Part shown: piece after piece, positions 49,295 to 61,429 of the stretch
How positions within the stretch are numbered: position 1 is the stretch's first letter
Layout of the letters: every line of letters starts with the position of its first letter
Assembly: GCA_964036155.1 (NCBI GenBank)
Contig: OZ038422.1
Location: forward strand, 72,439,201-72,503,200
Length of the DNA stretch: 64,000 bases
Direction of reading: 5' to 3'
DNA from: Diploscapter coronatus
Taxonomy: Eukaryota > Nematoda > Chromadorea > Rhabditida > Rhabditidae
Position numbers and translations under genes: made by a program
Notes under the pieces: generated by a model
What the model was told of the DNA's origin: nothing
What the model saw: only the letters and a program-made list of their open reading frames with translations
The model's database searches: none

Positions 49295-50089
49295 TTCGAA
49301 GATAGCCACCTAAAATCGAAAATGCACCAAATGTTAGGCCAAATCAATGTGTAAAATAGCATCGAGAATTTTAAAGTTGTGATAACTGAGGGGCTCTTTG
49401 AAAAGGAACAATTTGAATCGAATGGACGAAATCTCAAAATAAAGTTCGAGAAAAGAGCGGTCAAACTATCGATTCGAGTGGCTTTAGCGCATGTGTGCAG
49501 GCTGCAGGGAGATGCCAAGAGTCAGTTGTTTTCACGGTTCGAATAAAACATTGTGGCCCTAATTTATCGATTCTGAAACAGACAGGAGCCACTTACCCTT
49601 TGCTATGATCTCCATATTTTGACAAAGTGATTTGATCAGTGATGTCTGGAGATGAAAAACTGAATGATATTGTGTTCGACAAATTCAGAAAATTACTTTT
49701 TAAAAATGCAAATCTGTAAGCATTATTATCAATTTGAGCTTAACCACCAGGAGCATACAACATTGTTTGTGTTAAAAAGATTCACTTTTCTGAGATCAAC
49801 TTTAAATGCTCGCTATATATAACGTAGGAAAACCTTGCTTCTTCCATTACTTGTTTATTCAAAATATACATTTTCTCCAATTTAGCATAACAAAGCACGA
49901 CAATTCAATTAAATTTGATTGATTTAATGTATTCCTATTTGAAAATACCTGCTTGTTCGATTTGCAGTGATTGGAAAATTATTATTCTAGTATTTTTGAT
50001 CTGGAATTAAAAGAAATGAGTTGTTTAGCACCTAAAAACTCGTAAAAATTCATTTCAATTACTCTTAGAATCATCTTCATGATTCCTAG

Positions 50090-51320
50090 ATCATAACCAT
50101 CTCACTTTTCTTCTTGTTCCTGCACCGTTTCCCTATTCCTTCCTTACCCCTCATTTCGTTATCTCCGAGGTTCATCTCCGATTTTCGCTGAATGCCCTCA
50201 GAATATCGTTCCTCGACACAACGACACTTTTAAGATCTTTTTGTCTCACATTTTCAATACTATTTCTCTTTTCTATACACTTATTCCTATACCATTTCTT
50301 CCTGACTAACTCTTTCACTCCATTATTTCTCGTTTTCCGAAATTCTTTTATTCTATCGCTTCTTGAAACTATTCTCAAATGTTCTAATTCTTTGATTCTC
50401 TCATTCTGGAACAATATTTCCAACCATCTTTCGATTTTCAAGTTCGCCGTTTGACGTGTAAATTCCTGACTTCTGTCATTGATTTTAGGAGAATGCTTCA
50501 TTATTTTGACGTTAATCTTTCACGTTTCAATTGAAACGCTATATTTCAATCATTTTTCTTCCTTTCTGATGCTTTTCTGCAGAATTACTACTTATTCTTT
50601 CAAGATAAAATGTTCATGGTCAATTTCAATTTCTCAATCGAAATATTATGACTTCGCTTTGATCGATGTCTTTATTTTTCTTCGCCTTCCGAACGAATGA
50701 ATAATCCCTTCTCAATCCAGTTCGATTGAGAAAAAGACAGCAGAAAATCATGACCGCACGCGAATTTCATGTGGTTAAAAAATCGCAAAAATACGTCTTT
50801 TGAGGTCATTTCCTTAAAAATGGCCAGAAAAAGTAAACCCTGAATCGAATTGTCAAAGCGTCACGCACTGTTTGTCGATATTTACATATCTTTCGTGAAG
50901 GTTGTATGAATTCTTTATTTGTTATTATACTTCTTTCGTAATTTATTAGGCACACTCAGGACTCAGGATGCTAGTAATACTATCATTTTTGACAAACGTA
51001 TGAAGATTTTTTTTTATCTGAAGCATATTTCTTTTTCCGACACTTCACTTGATGATTGGTATCAGGAATATCTGTTAGTGATTCGTGTATATCTTCAATT
51101 TACTACTTGTCAAATTTTCAACGATCTGCAACTTATTCCAAGTTTTCATTTCTTTCATTCCCTGAAGAAATTCCCATTCGATTTTATGCAATTTCTCTCA
51201 TTATTTTTGCCAAATATTCATTCGTCCATTTTGAAGTGTTTTGCTCCTCGACTTTGTGGCTTATTTCATTCGATTTTTGCCTTCGAAAACAGTCGACTTT
51301 TGACAAAATTTGGATTGGTC
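50090..51320. other. pyrimidine-rich T-periodic tract
   Basis: T-runs recur about every 10-11 bases, clearest in 50220-50450. The tract also contains a copy of ATACTATTTC (50257-50266). It forms part of the gene desert 49295-55074, where no coding exon could be supported. Confidence 0.45.
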
Positions 51321-51324
51321 AGGT

Positions 51325-51890
51325 GAGAAAAGAGGGAAGGGAAAGGCAAAACCTGAACCAAAGGATGAAGCCTATAAGAAAGAAGAAGGAAGAGATAATG
51401 CCTGGGGATATATTAGATTAGAGATATAGAAGGACTAGATATATAGAGAAAAAGAATATACAGAAAGTTAGGTATATAAGATAGGATATGTGGAGATTTA
51501 GGTACAGAGAAAATATATGATATATGGATAAAATAAGAAAGTTAGATAGAGAAAATTGGATATAAGGAAAATGAGATATAAGGATGATATGTGAGATTTA
51601 TCCATGTAAAGAAAGAAATATAAGGGATTCTGAGAGAGCGAAAGAAGCATGACAACTACATTCATTAGACAAAAAGCCAAATGGTCTTTCGGAATGACCA
51701 TACGTCTTTGCGCCTATCTTTTCTAACTATGAGGAAAGGAATTCCAATAGATACAATCGGCAAGTTCTCAGAGGAAATATGAAAGATTATGGAAAAATGA
51801 GATATTTTGAGAAAATATGAAATAGTATAGAAAAACGAAGAGATGGGAGAGAAAACGAAAAATCGAAACAACGTTGTCTTTCGTGAAAAT
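51325..51890. other. purine-rich tract, composition reversed relative to the preceding DNA
   Basis: At about 51325 the plus strand changes abruptly from T+C-rich to A+G-rich, with many GATATA/AGATATAT units, and a minus-strand copy of the 10-mer is at 51819-51828. The block looks like the preceding kind of sequence in inverted orientation. No coding content was found. Confidence 0.4.
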
Positions 51891-53058
51891 GTCATCCGAT
51901 TCTGACCGTTAGGATAGGAACCAAAATTGAACTTATTTTTAATAAAATTTTCAAATCGATAATAGTTATCTTTTTCATAGAATATCTCTCAGATATTGAT
52001 ATTTTATGAATATTTTGTTATTTATTCGTTTTCATATCTCTGCGAAAATGGTCTCAATAAAATCCTTCTTTTCCTCTGAAAATCCTCCCTTTTGCCTCTC
52101 TGTCGATTTTCCTCTATTCTTCATTCAAGTTTGCCTCGTCTTTTGCATAACTTGACAGAGATCTCTTCCCTCTTTATTCATGCGAGTAAATCTGTATAAT
52201 TCTTTGGGGAAAATACTTCACGATATTCTTAATTTTTCGAATATTTTATTATTTTCGCCGTATAAATTAAATCGATTCGAGATTTCATGTTTGATGTACC
52301 ACAAAACGACGAATTGACAATAGCTTCAAAGTGCAGCCCTGTGAAATTTTCAGAATATATTTGCATGTTTTTGTATATAGATGAAACTGTCCCAAACTCA
52401 ATGTCTTTGAAATTTTTACCAAGTCACTATTTTTCCATAGCCTATCTCGTTCAAAACTTAAGATTCGCATATTTAAAAGTTTTAGTGCAATATCCTGTTG
52501 TTAGAAAATTCAATTTTGATAACTAACATCATGCCTTCATCAATATCCATAATTCCCAGTCAATAACTGTATTTTCCTGTAGCCTATCTCATTCATGAAC
52601 TCTGATATTCCATATTCAATATTCGATTCAATTCTATCGTTTCAAGGCCAGACTTAATCCCCCTCTTGCATATTCAATATCCCGCAGCTAAGTTCGATTA
52701 GATACGCTCTGAATTTTGGCGAAGGCCGCGAGAAAATCGCAAAAACATCAAGATTTGAGATTATGCAGAATGTTTTGCCATACATCCAAAAAATATGATT
52801 TTAATTAGATAATCCAATTATTATGCTTCAAGAGCATTTGGATGTGAATGAATTAAATTCCGAAAATTCGTTTAATCATCTAAGAAATTTCATAACCTTC
52901 AATATTCAGCATTTTATTATATTATCTCTCTAGTACCTTGATACGATTTTTAAAATGATATTACAATTTAAGAACTTCTTTGAAAAATAAGTTTTCAATT
53001 CTCACGTTTTAATTTCTATAATATTCATGAAACTCGTGATTTTCTCATGAATCGCACT

Positions 53059-53076
53059 CTCTCTCTCTCTCTCTGA
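53059..53076. repeat. CT microsatellite
   Basis: A run of about nine CT dinucleotides in the gene desert. Confidence 0.85.
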
Positions 53077-53699
53077 GTGTTGCGCAATTTAGATCGCTAT
53101 CTATGAGAATTCATGAAGCAAATTTGCTTTCATCATCACGGCTTCATATTCTTTTAATGTCACTCTCATAATTATGCTCCCATTTTACATAATCGTAATT
53201 TTAGTTAATGGCGTTATTTTTCTTCAACTAAATTATTACTCGTTTAGATTGCGATCTTTTGAAGCTATTTTTTGTTTATTCGATGCAAAAATGCAAATAA
53301 ATTGACTTAAATTAGACAGAATTATATTTTTGCGTAAAATTATTTGCAAAAAATAAATTCTGCTTATTTTTAGAGAAGAATTCAATCTGCGATCCGTGAC
53401 GCGATTTTTCTCTAACAAGTAATCATATGTTTCAGAAAATGCTAATATTTTCGCAAAAACCAACAACTTTCATAATTTTAATGAGTTTTATTTGTCAAGA
53501 CGTGAATTGCGCTAATCTACCCATGTCGTCATAAAATACCTCATTCCTCCTTGTTATTGTTGAGGTAATACTGTAATTAGGGAGGAATTTTATGGGAAAT
53601 GAATAGACGAAAAAGAAGTCTGAACTTGCAATCAGTCATGAGAAAAACTTGAAGGGGCTTGGTTTTGATGTTTGAAGTGCAAATTTGCCGAGTTTCGTT

Positions 53700-54800
53700 C
53701 ACGAAATTATCCGTTTTACTTATTTCGCTTGATGGGACGTTTTATTCGTACTGGACAACTCCTAATTTGGTTTGAATTTCATTTCTTATTCCTCGAAATT
53801 TTTTAAACATATCGTTCTATGTTTTACATTATCTTGTACTGTTTCAATTTTGATCAAAATATCAAATAAGTATAAAATCCATCAATCGCTCCAAAAATTT
53901 AAAGAATATCTAGAGAGGCTAATTGGTTTTTCTTCAAAATAGACTAAATTTGGTCAATTTTATATCAGAATGATGGACTAGGTCGTGACGATCTCAAAAC
54001 TTTATTTTCAAAAACGATTCATCCTATCGAAAGTAATGCCCATTTTTGTAAAGCTGTTCTTTCCTGCAGCGGTCTTCCTAAATTTTTCTCATCCAGAATA
54101 TTACATCATAATATCGCTAGGGTCACATATCCACTGATCTCTGCTTTTACTTTTATCCATCTACTAGTTTTAGTAGGTGCATATCTCTATCGATGAACTG
54201 TACAGATACTTCCCAACATTGCTATTCTTTAGCTAAAATATGATCTGCCATTTTTCAAGTGTATTTTTGTATAATTCTTACATTCTCTCAAAAATCTTTG
54301 ATATCCTTGACTTTCTCATCCTGTTATGCAATAGCTTATAAAAGGATCATTAAGCTTCTCTGTTGGAATTCTGAAATCTTTTTCTTTTCTTCTATTATTT
54401 CCCTAAAATATTTCTTATTTTCCTTCTCAAATTTTTATACTATTTCTCATTCAAAATATTTCCCTCATTTCTGTGCCATTTCTTACCTCATTTTTCCAGT
54501 GTTATTTCCTATTTTGTTTCTTTTTCCCTCTTAGGTTCAGCGACTATTTCTTATTCTATCGTTCATTGTTCATGGTTTTCTTTGATTCCCTCGACTTTTT
54601 CAATTCGTTCAACTGTAATGTTTACCAGGCAAGCGTTTTGCCCCCAGCTTGCTTTCATTCAAAGTTATTCCTTGACAATAAAAATCTCTTATTTGAGAAA
54701 GCGTGGAAGAATTCGCTAAATTTGTCATTTTCATGCAAAATTCATGATTTTCTAATCGAAAAATCCAAATTTATCGGTTGATATTAACAATTACAGATAC
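53700..54800. other. second T-rich tract before the phosphoesterase gene
   Basis: The plus strand is T-rich again with spaced T-runs and another ATACTATTTC (54437-54446). It may belong to a long 5' intron or promoter region of the gene starting at 55075; an ATTTTCAG acceptor at about 54951 would allow a 5' UTR exon. Confidence 0.35.
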
Positions 54801-55074
54801 AAATTTCCTCCGATAAATTCTCTAATCTTTAAAAATTTCAAATAAGTTTTAGTGTTTTTCTTGTGGTTTAGTTTACGTTTAACCTTGATTCTCCAACATG
54901 ATAAGTATCGATTACTCAACTGCTACTTTTCCAAAATGGATATTTTCAGGTATTGCGTCAATTCTAGTCATATCCGATCTCTGTTGGGTTTTCCATTCGT
55001 TTTCTTTCATCACCTGATTTTCCCGGACATCGATAGAAATATCGCTGGCCTTCGAATCGACCTTGGATTGATCG

Positions 55075-57459
55075 ATGGACAACTACGTCACCGTCGATCC
55101 TCTGTCTGCAAAGCCGATCGAATGCTGGAAGAAATACCAGAAGCAGGGCAGGATTAGTGAGCCCATAAAAACACTGAGGTTGAGTTTAGAATTTTGAAGA
55201 ATTATAAAGAAGTCACAACTCAATAGTAACTAGTCCATTTGATATTGTGTCTAGAAAAATCGTAAAACATGTTGTTAGAAGCGTTACAAAATGTTTTTTT
55301 TTTTATGAATCCTTGCCCTGATTTCCTAATATAAGCCACTTGGAAACTAAAAGCTCCAAAGATGTGCGAAATAGTATGAGCAATTCTAGGAAAAAGAATC
55401 TTTTCTCAAGCTATTTCTCGAGAATTAAAGCCTCATTAATTCCACTTTGCTTCCTCTGATCTTCAGGAAGATTATCGATTTTTAATAAAATATCTCATTT
55501 TGAGGCTCGACGCCCCGGTCCACTCGAACAAAGTTCGCTTTGTGTGCATCAGCGATACGCACGATCAGTTGGCCGACTTTCTGCCCGATATTCCGGATGG
55601 CGACGTGCTCATTCACGCCGGCGATTTCACGAACTCCGGAGATGTTTCTTCCGTCATCAAATTCAATCAGGAACTCGGTAAATTGCATCAGATATTTATT
55701 CCTGCTAGGTTTCAGAAAGTTTTGAGAGTGATTTTTTTTATGAATATTTGACTGCCGCTGAGTTCCACCAGAGTTAAATAAAAATAATTAAGTTTGAAAA
55801 GTTGCGAAGGACAATGTTCACATGAATTATTGGTACATTTACTCCAAAACTTGCGATATTAGATAAAATGAGTTTGGAAGGTAGTTGAGAGCAGAAAATT
55901 TTAAATAATAAGCGATAGCACTGCTTGATCTACTGCAATTATATAAACTTAGGAACCCTCCCTCACAAGCACAAAATCGTCATCGCGGGAAATCACGAGT
56001 TAGGTTTCGAAGATGGCGAACCCATGAATGAGGTGGGATTTTTGAATTACTTACCTAAAAAGATAGAATTTTCAGAAACAACTAGCCGGTTTGAACATGT
56101 TGGGAATCAAGAAGGCCTATGAATTGCTCAGTAACTGCACATACCTGTGTGATAAACATATTGAGGTAGGTTTTCAAATAAATTCAATCGAATTTGTTAT
56201 TTTCAAAATAATGATGTTTCATCGCCATTTCTTTGAATAATAGTCAATACAACAATGATTTTTGATAGATAAGTTTCAAATTTCATTATCATACGACAAT
56301 ATTCGAATAAATCTAATACTGTATAGTCTCGCTCGGCCTTATACAAATTGTGTTATTTATATAATTCAGATATACGGTCTAAAAATCTACGGAGCTCCGT
56401 GGCATCCGATGCCTGGCTATTCGTTCTATCGATCGCGTGGCCAGAAGATTCTGCATAAATGGAATCAGGTAAAATTCAGACCTAGAGAGAACTTTTGTTA
56501 GGCAAAAATAAACTAGAGGATAGGTCGCAAAAGGTTTCTGGCGATCGTCCTCCCTGGGTCTGGAAAGAATCGATATTGAAATCAATAACAAGAGCAACCT
56601 GGATAATTCGTAGTTTCATAGCCTACAAAATAGTTTAAGACAAGTTACTAACCTACCTCACCCTATACGCTTAACTATGGGCTACGAAGCTACGAAGTAT
56701 CCAAGTTGTCATAACAAGCAATCGAATCATTAGAATTCCACTATTATTGGCGATAAGAAATTATTTTTAGATTCCCGCCAAACTCGACGTTCTAATCACC
56801 CACACACCTCCCCTTGGTCATGGAGATCATAATACGTGGACAAAAATGGACGGCATCTTGGCTGGATGCGCCGAATTGTTGAACACCGTCGAGCAAAGGG
56901 TCAAACCACGGTATCACGTGTTTGGGCATGTGCATCAGGTAAATTTACGCTAATTTTATTCGATTTATATGATTGTGTATTGAAATTATGCATTTTATGA
57001 TTTATGAAATATTAGGGTATTCGGAAATCTCACAACACTTACAAATAAGTATATAAGGCTAAGAAAGGATGGAGAATGGTGGGAAAAGAGCTCTCTCACT
57101 TTTGCATTCTATCACATAAATTTGCGAGGTTGTGATATTTCTGGATTACCGAGTATCACTAAATTATTACTTTTCAATGTTAAATGAATTGAGCAATGAA
57201 TTTGTGAAGCATAAAAAACTTGTTTCAAGACAACGAATGCTAGCAAATTAGCTTTCAGTTTAAAAATATTTGAACACTAGAAGTTTGAAACACCAAAGTA
57301 AATAAAATATCGATAGATTTTAAACTTCAGAAACACGGCGCAACAACGAATGGAACGACAACCTTTATTAATGCCTCAATGTGCGATAGCAAATTGCGAA
57401 GCGCTTTCGACCCGATTATTTTCGATATTCCTCTGCCTCCGGGATATACTAAATCGTAA
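55075..57459 (+). CDS. MPPED1/2-type metallophosphoesterase
   Basis: Seven phased exons (55075-55178, 55505-55677, 55953-56032, 56076-56165, 56370-56468, 56771-56938, 57331-57459) give 280 residues, near the length of human MPPED2. It is a calcineurin-like phosphoesterase, a two-metal hydrolase acting on phosphodiesters. All metal-binding motifs are present in order: ISDTHDQ, HAGDFTNSGD, IAGNHELGF, ITHTPPLGHGD and FGHVHQ. Family-specific strings include KIYGAPWHPMPGYSF and AELLNTVEQRVKP. The last motif keeps the His that mammalian MPPED1/2 have replaced by Gly, so the nematode enzyme should be fully active. There is no signal peptide, so it is probably cytosolic. An in-frame stop upstream of the ATG supports the start. 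Two introns carry fold-back hairpins. Confidence 0.92.
56594..56710. repeat. fold-back hairpin element, copy D, in an intron
   Basis: GCAACCTGGATAATTCGTAG on the left pairs with the right end (inverted GACAACTTGGATACTTCGTA). It lies in intron 56469-56770 of the phosphoesterase. The 10-mer is not intact here (CCCTATACGC). Confidence 0.6.
57014..57155. repeat. fold-back hairpin in the last intron of the phosphoesterase
   Basis: GGGTATTCGGAAATCTCACAAC near 57015 pairs with GTTGTGATATTTCTGGATTA near 57130. It is a separate fold-back family with no coding content. Confidence 0.55.
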
Positions 57460-58503
57460 TATCCAGGAAAGTTTTTACGATAAATCTGAAAGTGTAATAG
57501 AATTACTATAGTTTATATTATCATAATTTGTAGTATTTTCGCTGATAACCCATTTTCTTACTAGATAAATTTTATAAGATCAAGTAATGATAATAATTTG
57601 ATTACCTTTGATATTCCCTGTTTCATTTGATGATGTCTATCAACTCGTTGCTCGAGGGGCAATGAACAGAGGTTGTATTAATTTTGGATTATGTAATCAT
57701 TATATTTTAACGATGCTCAACATTATTACATATTCCAAAGTCTATTTCTGATGTCTTGATGATTTACTTAAGTTTTTACTTGTTGGCCTTTAATTTACCC
57801 AGTGGTGCCTTACATTTTCAACTCTTGCATTTAGCTCATGATGCATTTCAAATTAATCAATATGTTTCTCCAAATACTGCATAATGTAGAAAATTTTAGA
57901 ATTTACGTGACGTCTCAAATGTTGTCTTAGGACAGCTCAAAATGAAATGACAATCTTTATGTGCGTACGCTTCAATTTTTACGAAACAGATGGGTGTTTT
58001 CATATTTAACAGTTTTACTTTTCCATCTATCTTAAATCTAAAAATCATAATCTCTTCCTTGAAGATCAGAGTGTGTGTGGTAATGATCTTCAGATTTTGT
58101 CATGAAGTTTTTAATTCGCTTCTTTAACTGATGACTTTCACAGTATTTTGCCTTGAAAGAATAATTATTTACTGAATCTCGTGTTATCGAATATTGCGTA
58201 TTTCTGAGAATAAACTGCTTGTTGATCATTTCGACCCCATATATCTGCACATATCGAAGCATTCATCTTGTGTTTTGAAGTTGTTCCCATTTCCCTTCCA
58301 GCCGGTATATTGAAATCTAAATCCGTACTGATTCAGGAAAGAAAACCAAATTCTCACTTCAAACAATCATTATTTTCCGGACTGAAATAATATCTATCCT
58401 GATACTGAACGGTATCATTCATGCGCAGGCCTTGATCATAAGGCAATTTGCATAGGATTTCTAAATTTTAAGCGATTAGATCACAGTAGTACACAAAATT
58501 GAA
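57460..58503. other. convergent intergenic DNA; nothing seen
   Basis: AT-rich sequence between the 3' ends of a plus-strand and a minus-strand gene. No coding exon, RNA gene or repeat could be supported. Confidence 0.5.
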
Positions 58504-58691
58504 TCATTGAGGACACCGGTTACTGTGGAATGAATTATGGGGCATATGTATTTGTTTTAAGAGATTAAATAAACCTGGCACCGCACAACAGGTTACATTG
58601 AGGCACGTGTAACCATCAGCACAAGCCATGTCAATGTTATTGCACATCGTAGCGTTAAGTCCCTCAGGCATATATAAGTTGCAGCTCATGT
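58504..58691 (-). CDS. lustrin-like Cys module: separate downstream cistron or alternative 3' exon
   Basis: Behind a TTTAG acceptor (exon from 58691) an ATG opens 61 codons with C-x12-C-x6-C-x5-C-x4-CC, the spacing of nematode lustrin/WR1-type cysteine modules; the gene at 62527-63863 has a similar unit. There is no signal peptide. The upstream Kunitz gene stops at 58848, and an AATAAA lies near 58733, about 40 bases before this acceptor, so this could be the second cistron of an operon. It could instead be an alternative last exon of the Kunitz gene. The last 25 residues are not module-like and may be an artefact of a missed donor. Confidence 0.45.
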
Positions 58692-58847
58692 CTAAACTAA
58701 GGATATTAACGAATATTAAAATATAAATATTTATTTACTTTAAATGAAAAAAACATGAATTTGAGAGATTAGGAATATGCTAGCGATATGGTGAAGATCA
58801 AAATAAAAATGTAGAAAATGATCTTTTATACGAACGAATGTAGATTA

Positions 58848-60150
58848 CTATTTCCCATATACATTGTCATAACTATTATATTCATTATATCCATTATTGT
58901 ATGGAGAATAATTACTTCCATAGCTTCCAACCATATTAGCGTTTCCGATCTGACCACCGTACGGATTGACAGCAGCTCCCTGACAGACTTGCATGCACTG
59001 GTCGTTGCTCGTGAACAGGTTGGAGTTGCCACCACAGCCGTTGAATTGAATCGATTGGCAGGTTCCTGAATATGCTTCCTTCATTTTTGTAGATAACACG
59101 AATTTTCAACAGTGTTTCAAATTTTACGAATTCAAATAAAATTCTCTTTGGCTTAACTCGTGAATAGTATTACAGCTTCTAGTGATGAAAAATTTAGTGT
59201 TGAACAAGTTTCTTGGCTTACTCAAATTTCCGTCATAGTACCACAGCGGGAAGGGAGGACTCGACGAGCAAGTGTAGCCTGGGTCCCTCATTTGGTTGCA
59301 TATCATGTCTCTTTGAACTCGCATTTCGTTGACTTCATTCTGGGTTAACCTGAATCATCAATATTTCATAAATTGATTACTTTGTTACCGGAGAAAATTA
59401 CATTTTTCTTTAATAATTTTGATGTGTTCATTTTGTGAAGAGAGTATTTGAAATTTCTCAAGAATTTCTTCTGAAAAAACCTACCGTTCATTCCGATTCT
59501 TGTAATTGATCCGATTGATCGCCCTTCCTGCCATGGCTCCACCAGCTAATCCACCAACGAGCGGGAAAATGCTCGAACCTCCACCACGATTCCTGTAAGG
59601 AGTAGGAAATGGTACGTAAACGATGTTAGGCGCTGGAGCTGGAATGTAGGTCTGACGGGGTGGTGAAGGAGAACGGGGTGGGGCTTAAATTGATAAATTA
59701 ACAGTCTTCTGTTTTTCAGCAAAAATGATTAAGTTATCGCATACAAGGATTTCTTTGAAACGTAGATAAGCTTGAAAATTAAAATTTTTATGGTGGAAAT
59801 AATTGAACCATAGAATGTCTGCCCGATATCAGTAATTTTAAAAATAATAATTTTAGATCAAATTTTTTCAAACTGATAATGATAGCATTCATTTTTCAAC
59901 ACTATTTTTATTAACTATCATACCATGGTAAACGATCATTATAGAAATCGCATATTATTTATTCAGACAATTTCTGAAACTTACATGAAGGCCTCGATGG
60001 GCTTGGTGATCTAGAATTTGATGCTGAACTAGTTCTGGATGATGAAGAAGTTCTTGATGCTGAGCTTCCCCTGGAGGAACTTGAAGATCGCCCATCCAAG
60101 GTTTCGATCAATAAAGCCGATATCAGCAATGAAATCAACTCTAACTTCAT
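58848..60150 (-). CDS. secreted Kunitz-domain protein with Ser/Arg- and Pro-rich N-terminus
   Basis: Four phased minus-strand exons (59985-60150, 59485-59683, 59222-59349, 58848-59065) give 236 residues. A signal peptide is followed by a Ser/Arg-rich segment, a proline-rich stretch (SPSPPRQTYIPAPAPN), a Gly-rich hydrophobic segment (IFPLVGGLAGGAMAG) and a basic NRINYKNR region. One Kunitz (BPTI) domain spans exons 3-4 with all six cysteines: CNQMRDPGYTC (C1-x8-C2), then TCQSIQFNGCGGNSN (C3-x7-C4) and QCMQVC (C5-x3-C6). C2 to C3 is 17 residues. Such domains usually inhibit serine proteases, or serve as extracellular matrix parts in nematodes. The C-terminus is Asn/Tyr/Gly-rich, suggestive of a cuticle or matrix protein. 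A TTTCAG acceptor about 50 bases upstream of the ATG is a likely trans-splice site. Confidence 0.85.
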
Positions 60151-60936
60151 TATTCAACAACAAAAACTGGCGAGCCAGAAATAAGTTAGGTTTAATCTGA
60201 AATGAGAATTTATGAAAATGCATTTGTATAAGAAGAAATGGCATCGAAGAATAAGGAACTTCATTTTCTAAATGAAATTTTTAACAACACTAAAATTTTT
60301 ACTGTTCAAACATTTAGCCTTATAAAGGGTATTTTAAAAATCAATATCTCAAGAGGAAAATGGTGGCTTGGTTTAAATTTAAAACTAGAGCGGATTAAGT
60401 TCGACTCGAAAAATAAATGATAGGTTGGAAAGTAACCATCTGCTCCATGTGATGAGCACATCAGTTAGACAAACAGAAAGTTTCTCATTGTACGTTTAGA
60501 AATAGGGGACCAATGACGGTTCAGATATTTTGAAACTAATATCAGTTAGCCTATTTCTATCGCTACGTGTTGAAGTATAGCCTCGAAAAACAGATTCAGC
60601 ATTTCGCAACTCTATTTATTTGCCACAAGTCTACGAGCTTCGGTAATGGTCGAGATGTGTTGGAAAGTCAATAAAATAGCAATTTTGAGAAACCGGGGAA
60701 ATATTGTGGAAAAAGAAAAGGGCGAATTTGTAACGACGCAATAAATGACATTTGTTATTGTGAAACACAAATCAAATACAATTGACGTTCAATAAGTATG
60801 TTACAAAATGTGAACTGCTAAAATAATTTTAACTGATTTGACAATGTTTCAATTTTTAGAAATTAAAATGGAACGGCTAAAATGTAATGGGGACGTAAAT
60901 TTAGCAATGTATTTTTAATAAAATATTTTTCATAAA
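60151..60936. other. intergenic; nothing further seen
   Basis: This lies between two minus-strand Kunitz genes. It contains the leader of the gene starting at 60150 (trans-splice acceptor near 60200) and AT-rich DNA; no further gene was found. Confidence 0.45.
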
Positions 60937-61429
60937 TCACGAATTATTAGATTTCGATTTCGATTGTGACCCGCACTTTTTCATACAATCGGAATATTTC
61001 TTGAAGTTATTCTTGTTACCGCCCAATCCGTTGTATGAAAATCTGAAAATTTAAATTTGACTTTTTATTTTGAAATTCCGGTTTTAAAGGTCATGCATAG
61101 CTGATATTGAAAATTGATGTAATATGAAATTCTTCAAACAGTTTATAACTTACTTCATGCAATTATCGAACTGTGAATTGTAATAATATCGCTCCAGGTA
61201 ATGGGCGTTGTCATTTGGAAAAGTTCCGGAATCATAATCAAGGTTACATATTTCGGATGGATTAGATGAACTTGTTGCTGTAGAATTGCCTGAACATTTT
61301 ATCTTTCTAAAATAGGACTAATTTATTGCCTGTATCCCTACGAAAACGAATAGTAGATTTCAAATTGTAGGCAGACAAATTATCAGCTACTAGAAAAGTA
61401 ATAAGTAACAACAAGAATAGACGTTTCAT
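60937..61429 (-). CDS. small secreted Kunitz protein lacking the C2-C4 disulfide
   Basis: Three phased minus-strand exons (61342-61429, 61154-61289, 60937-61042) give 109 residues; intron 1 is only 52 bases. A signal peptide and a Ser/Thr/Asn-rich linker precede a single Kunitz domain. C1 (EICNLDYDSG), C3 (FDNC), C5 (SDC) and C6 (KKC) are present at normal spacing, but C2 is Phe (GTF) and C4 is Leu (YNGLGG). Those two cysteines pair with each other in BPTI, so exactly one disulfide has been lost. The fold should hold with the remaining two, while the reactive-site loop loses its brace, so protease inhibition is unlikely in the usual way. The tail is Lys/Ser-rich. If intron 1 is retained, the frame stops at 61307. 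Confidence 0.85.

Noticed and set aside
50172..51326. Open frames in the gene desert
   Set aside because: They arise from pyrimidine-rich, stop-poor composition, lack family resemblance and have no consistent splice partners.
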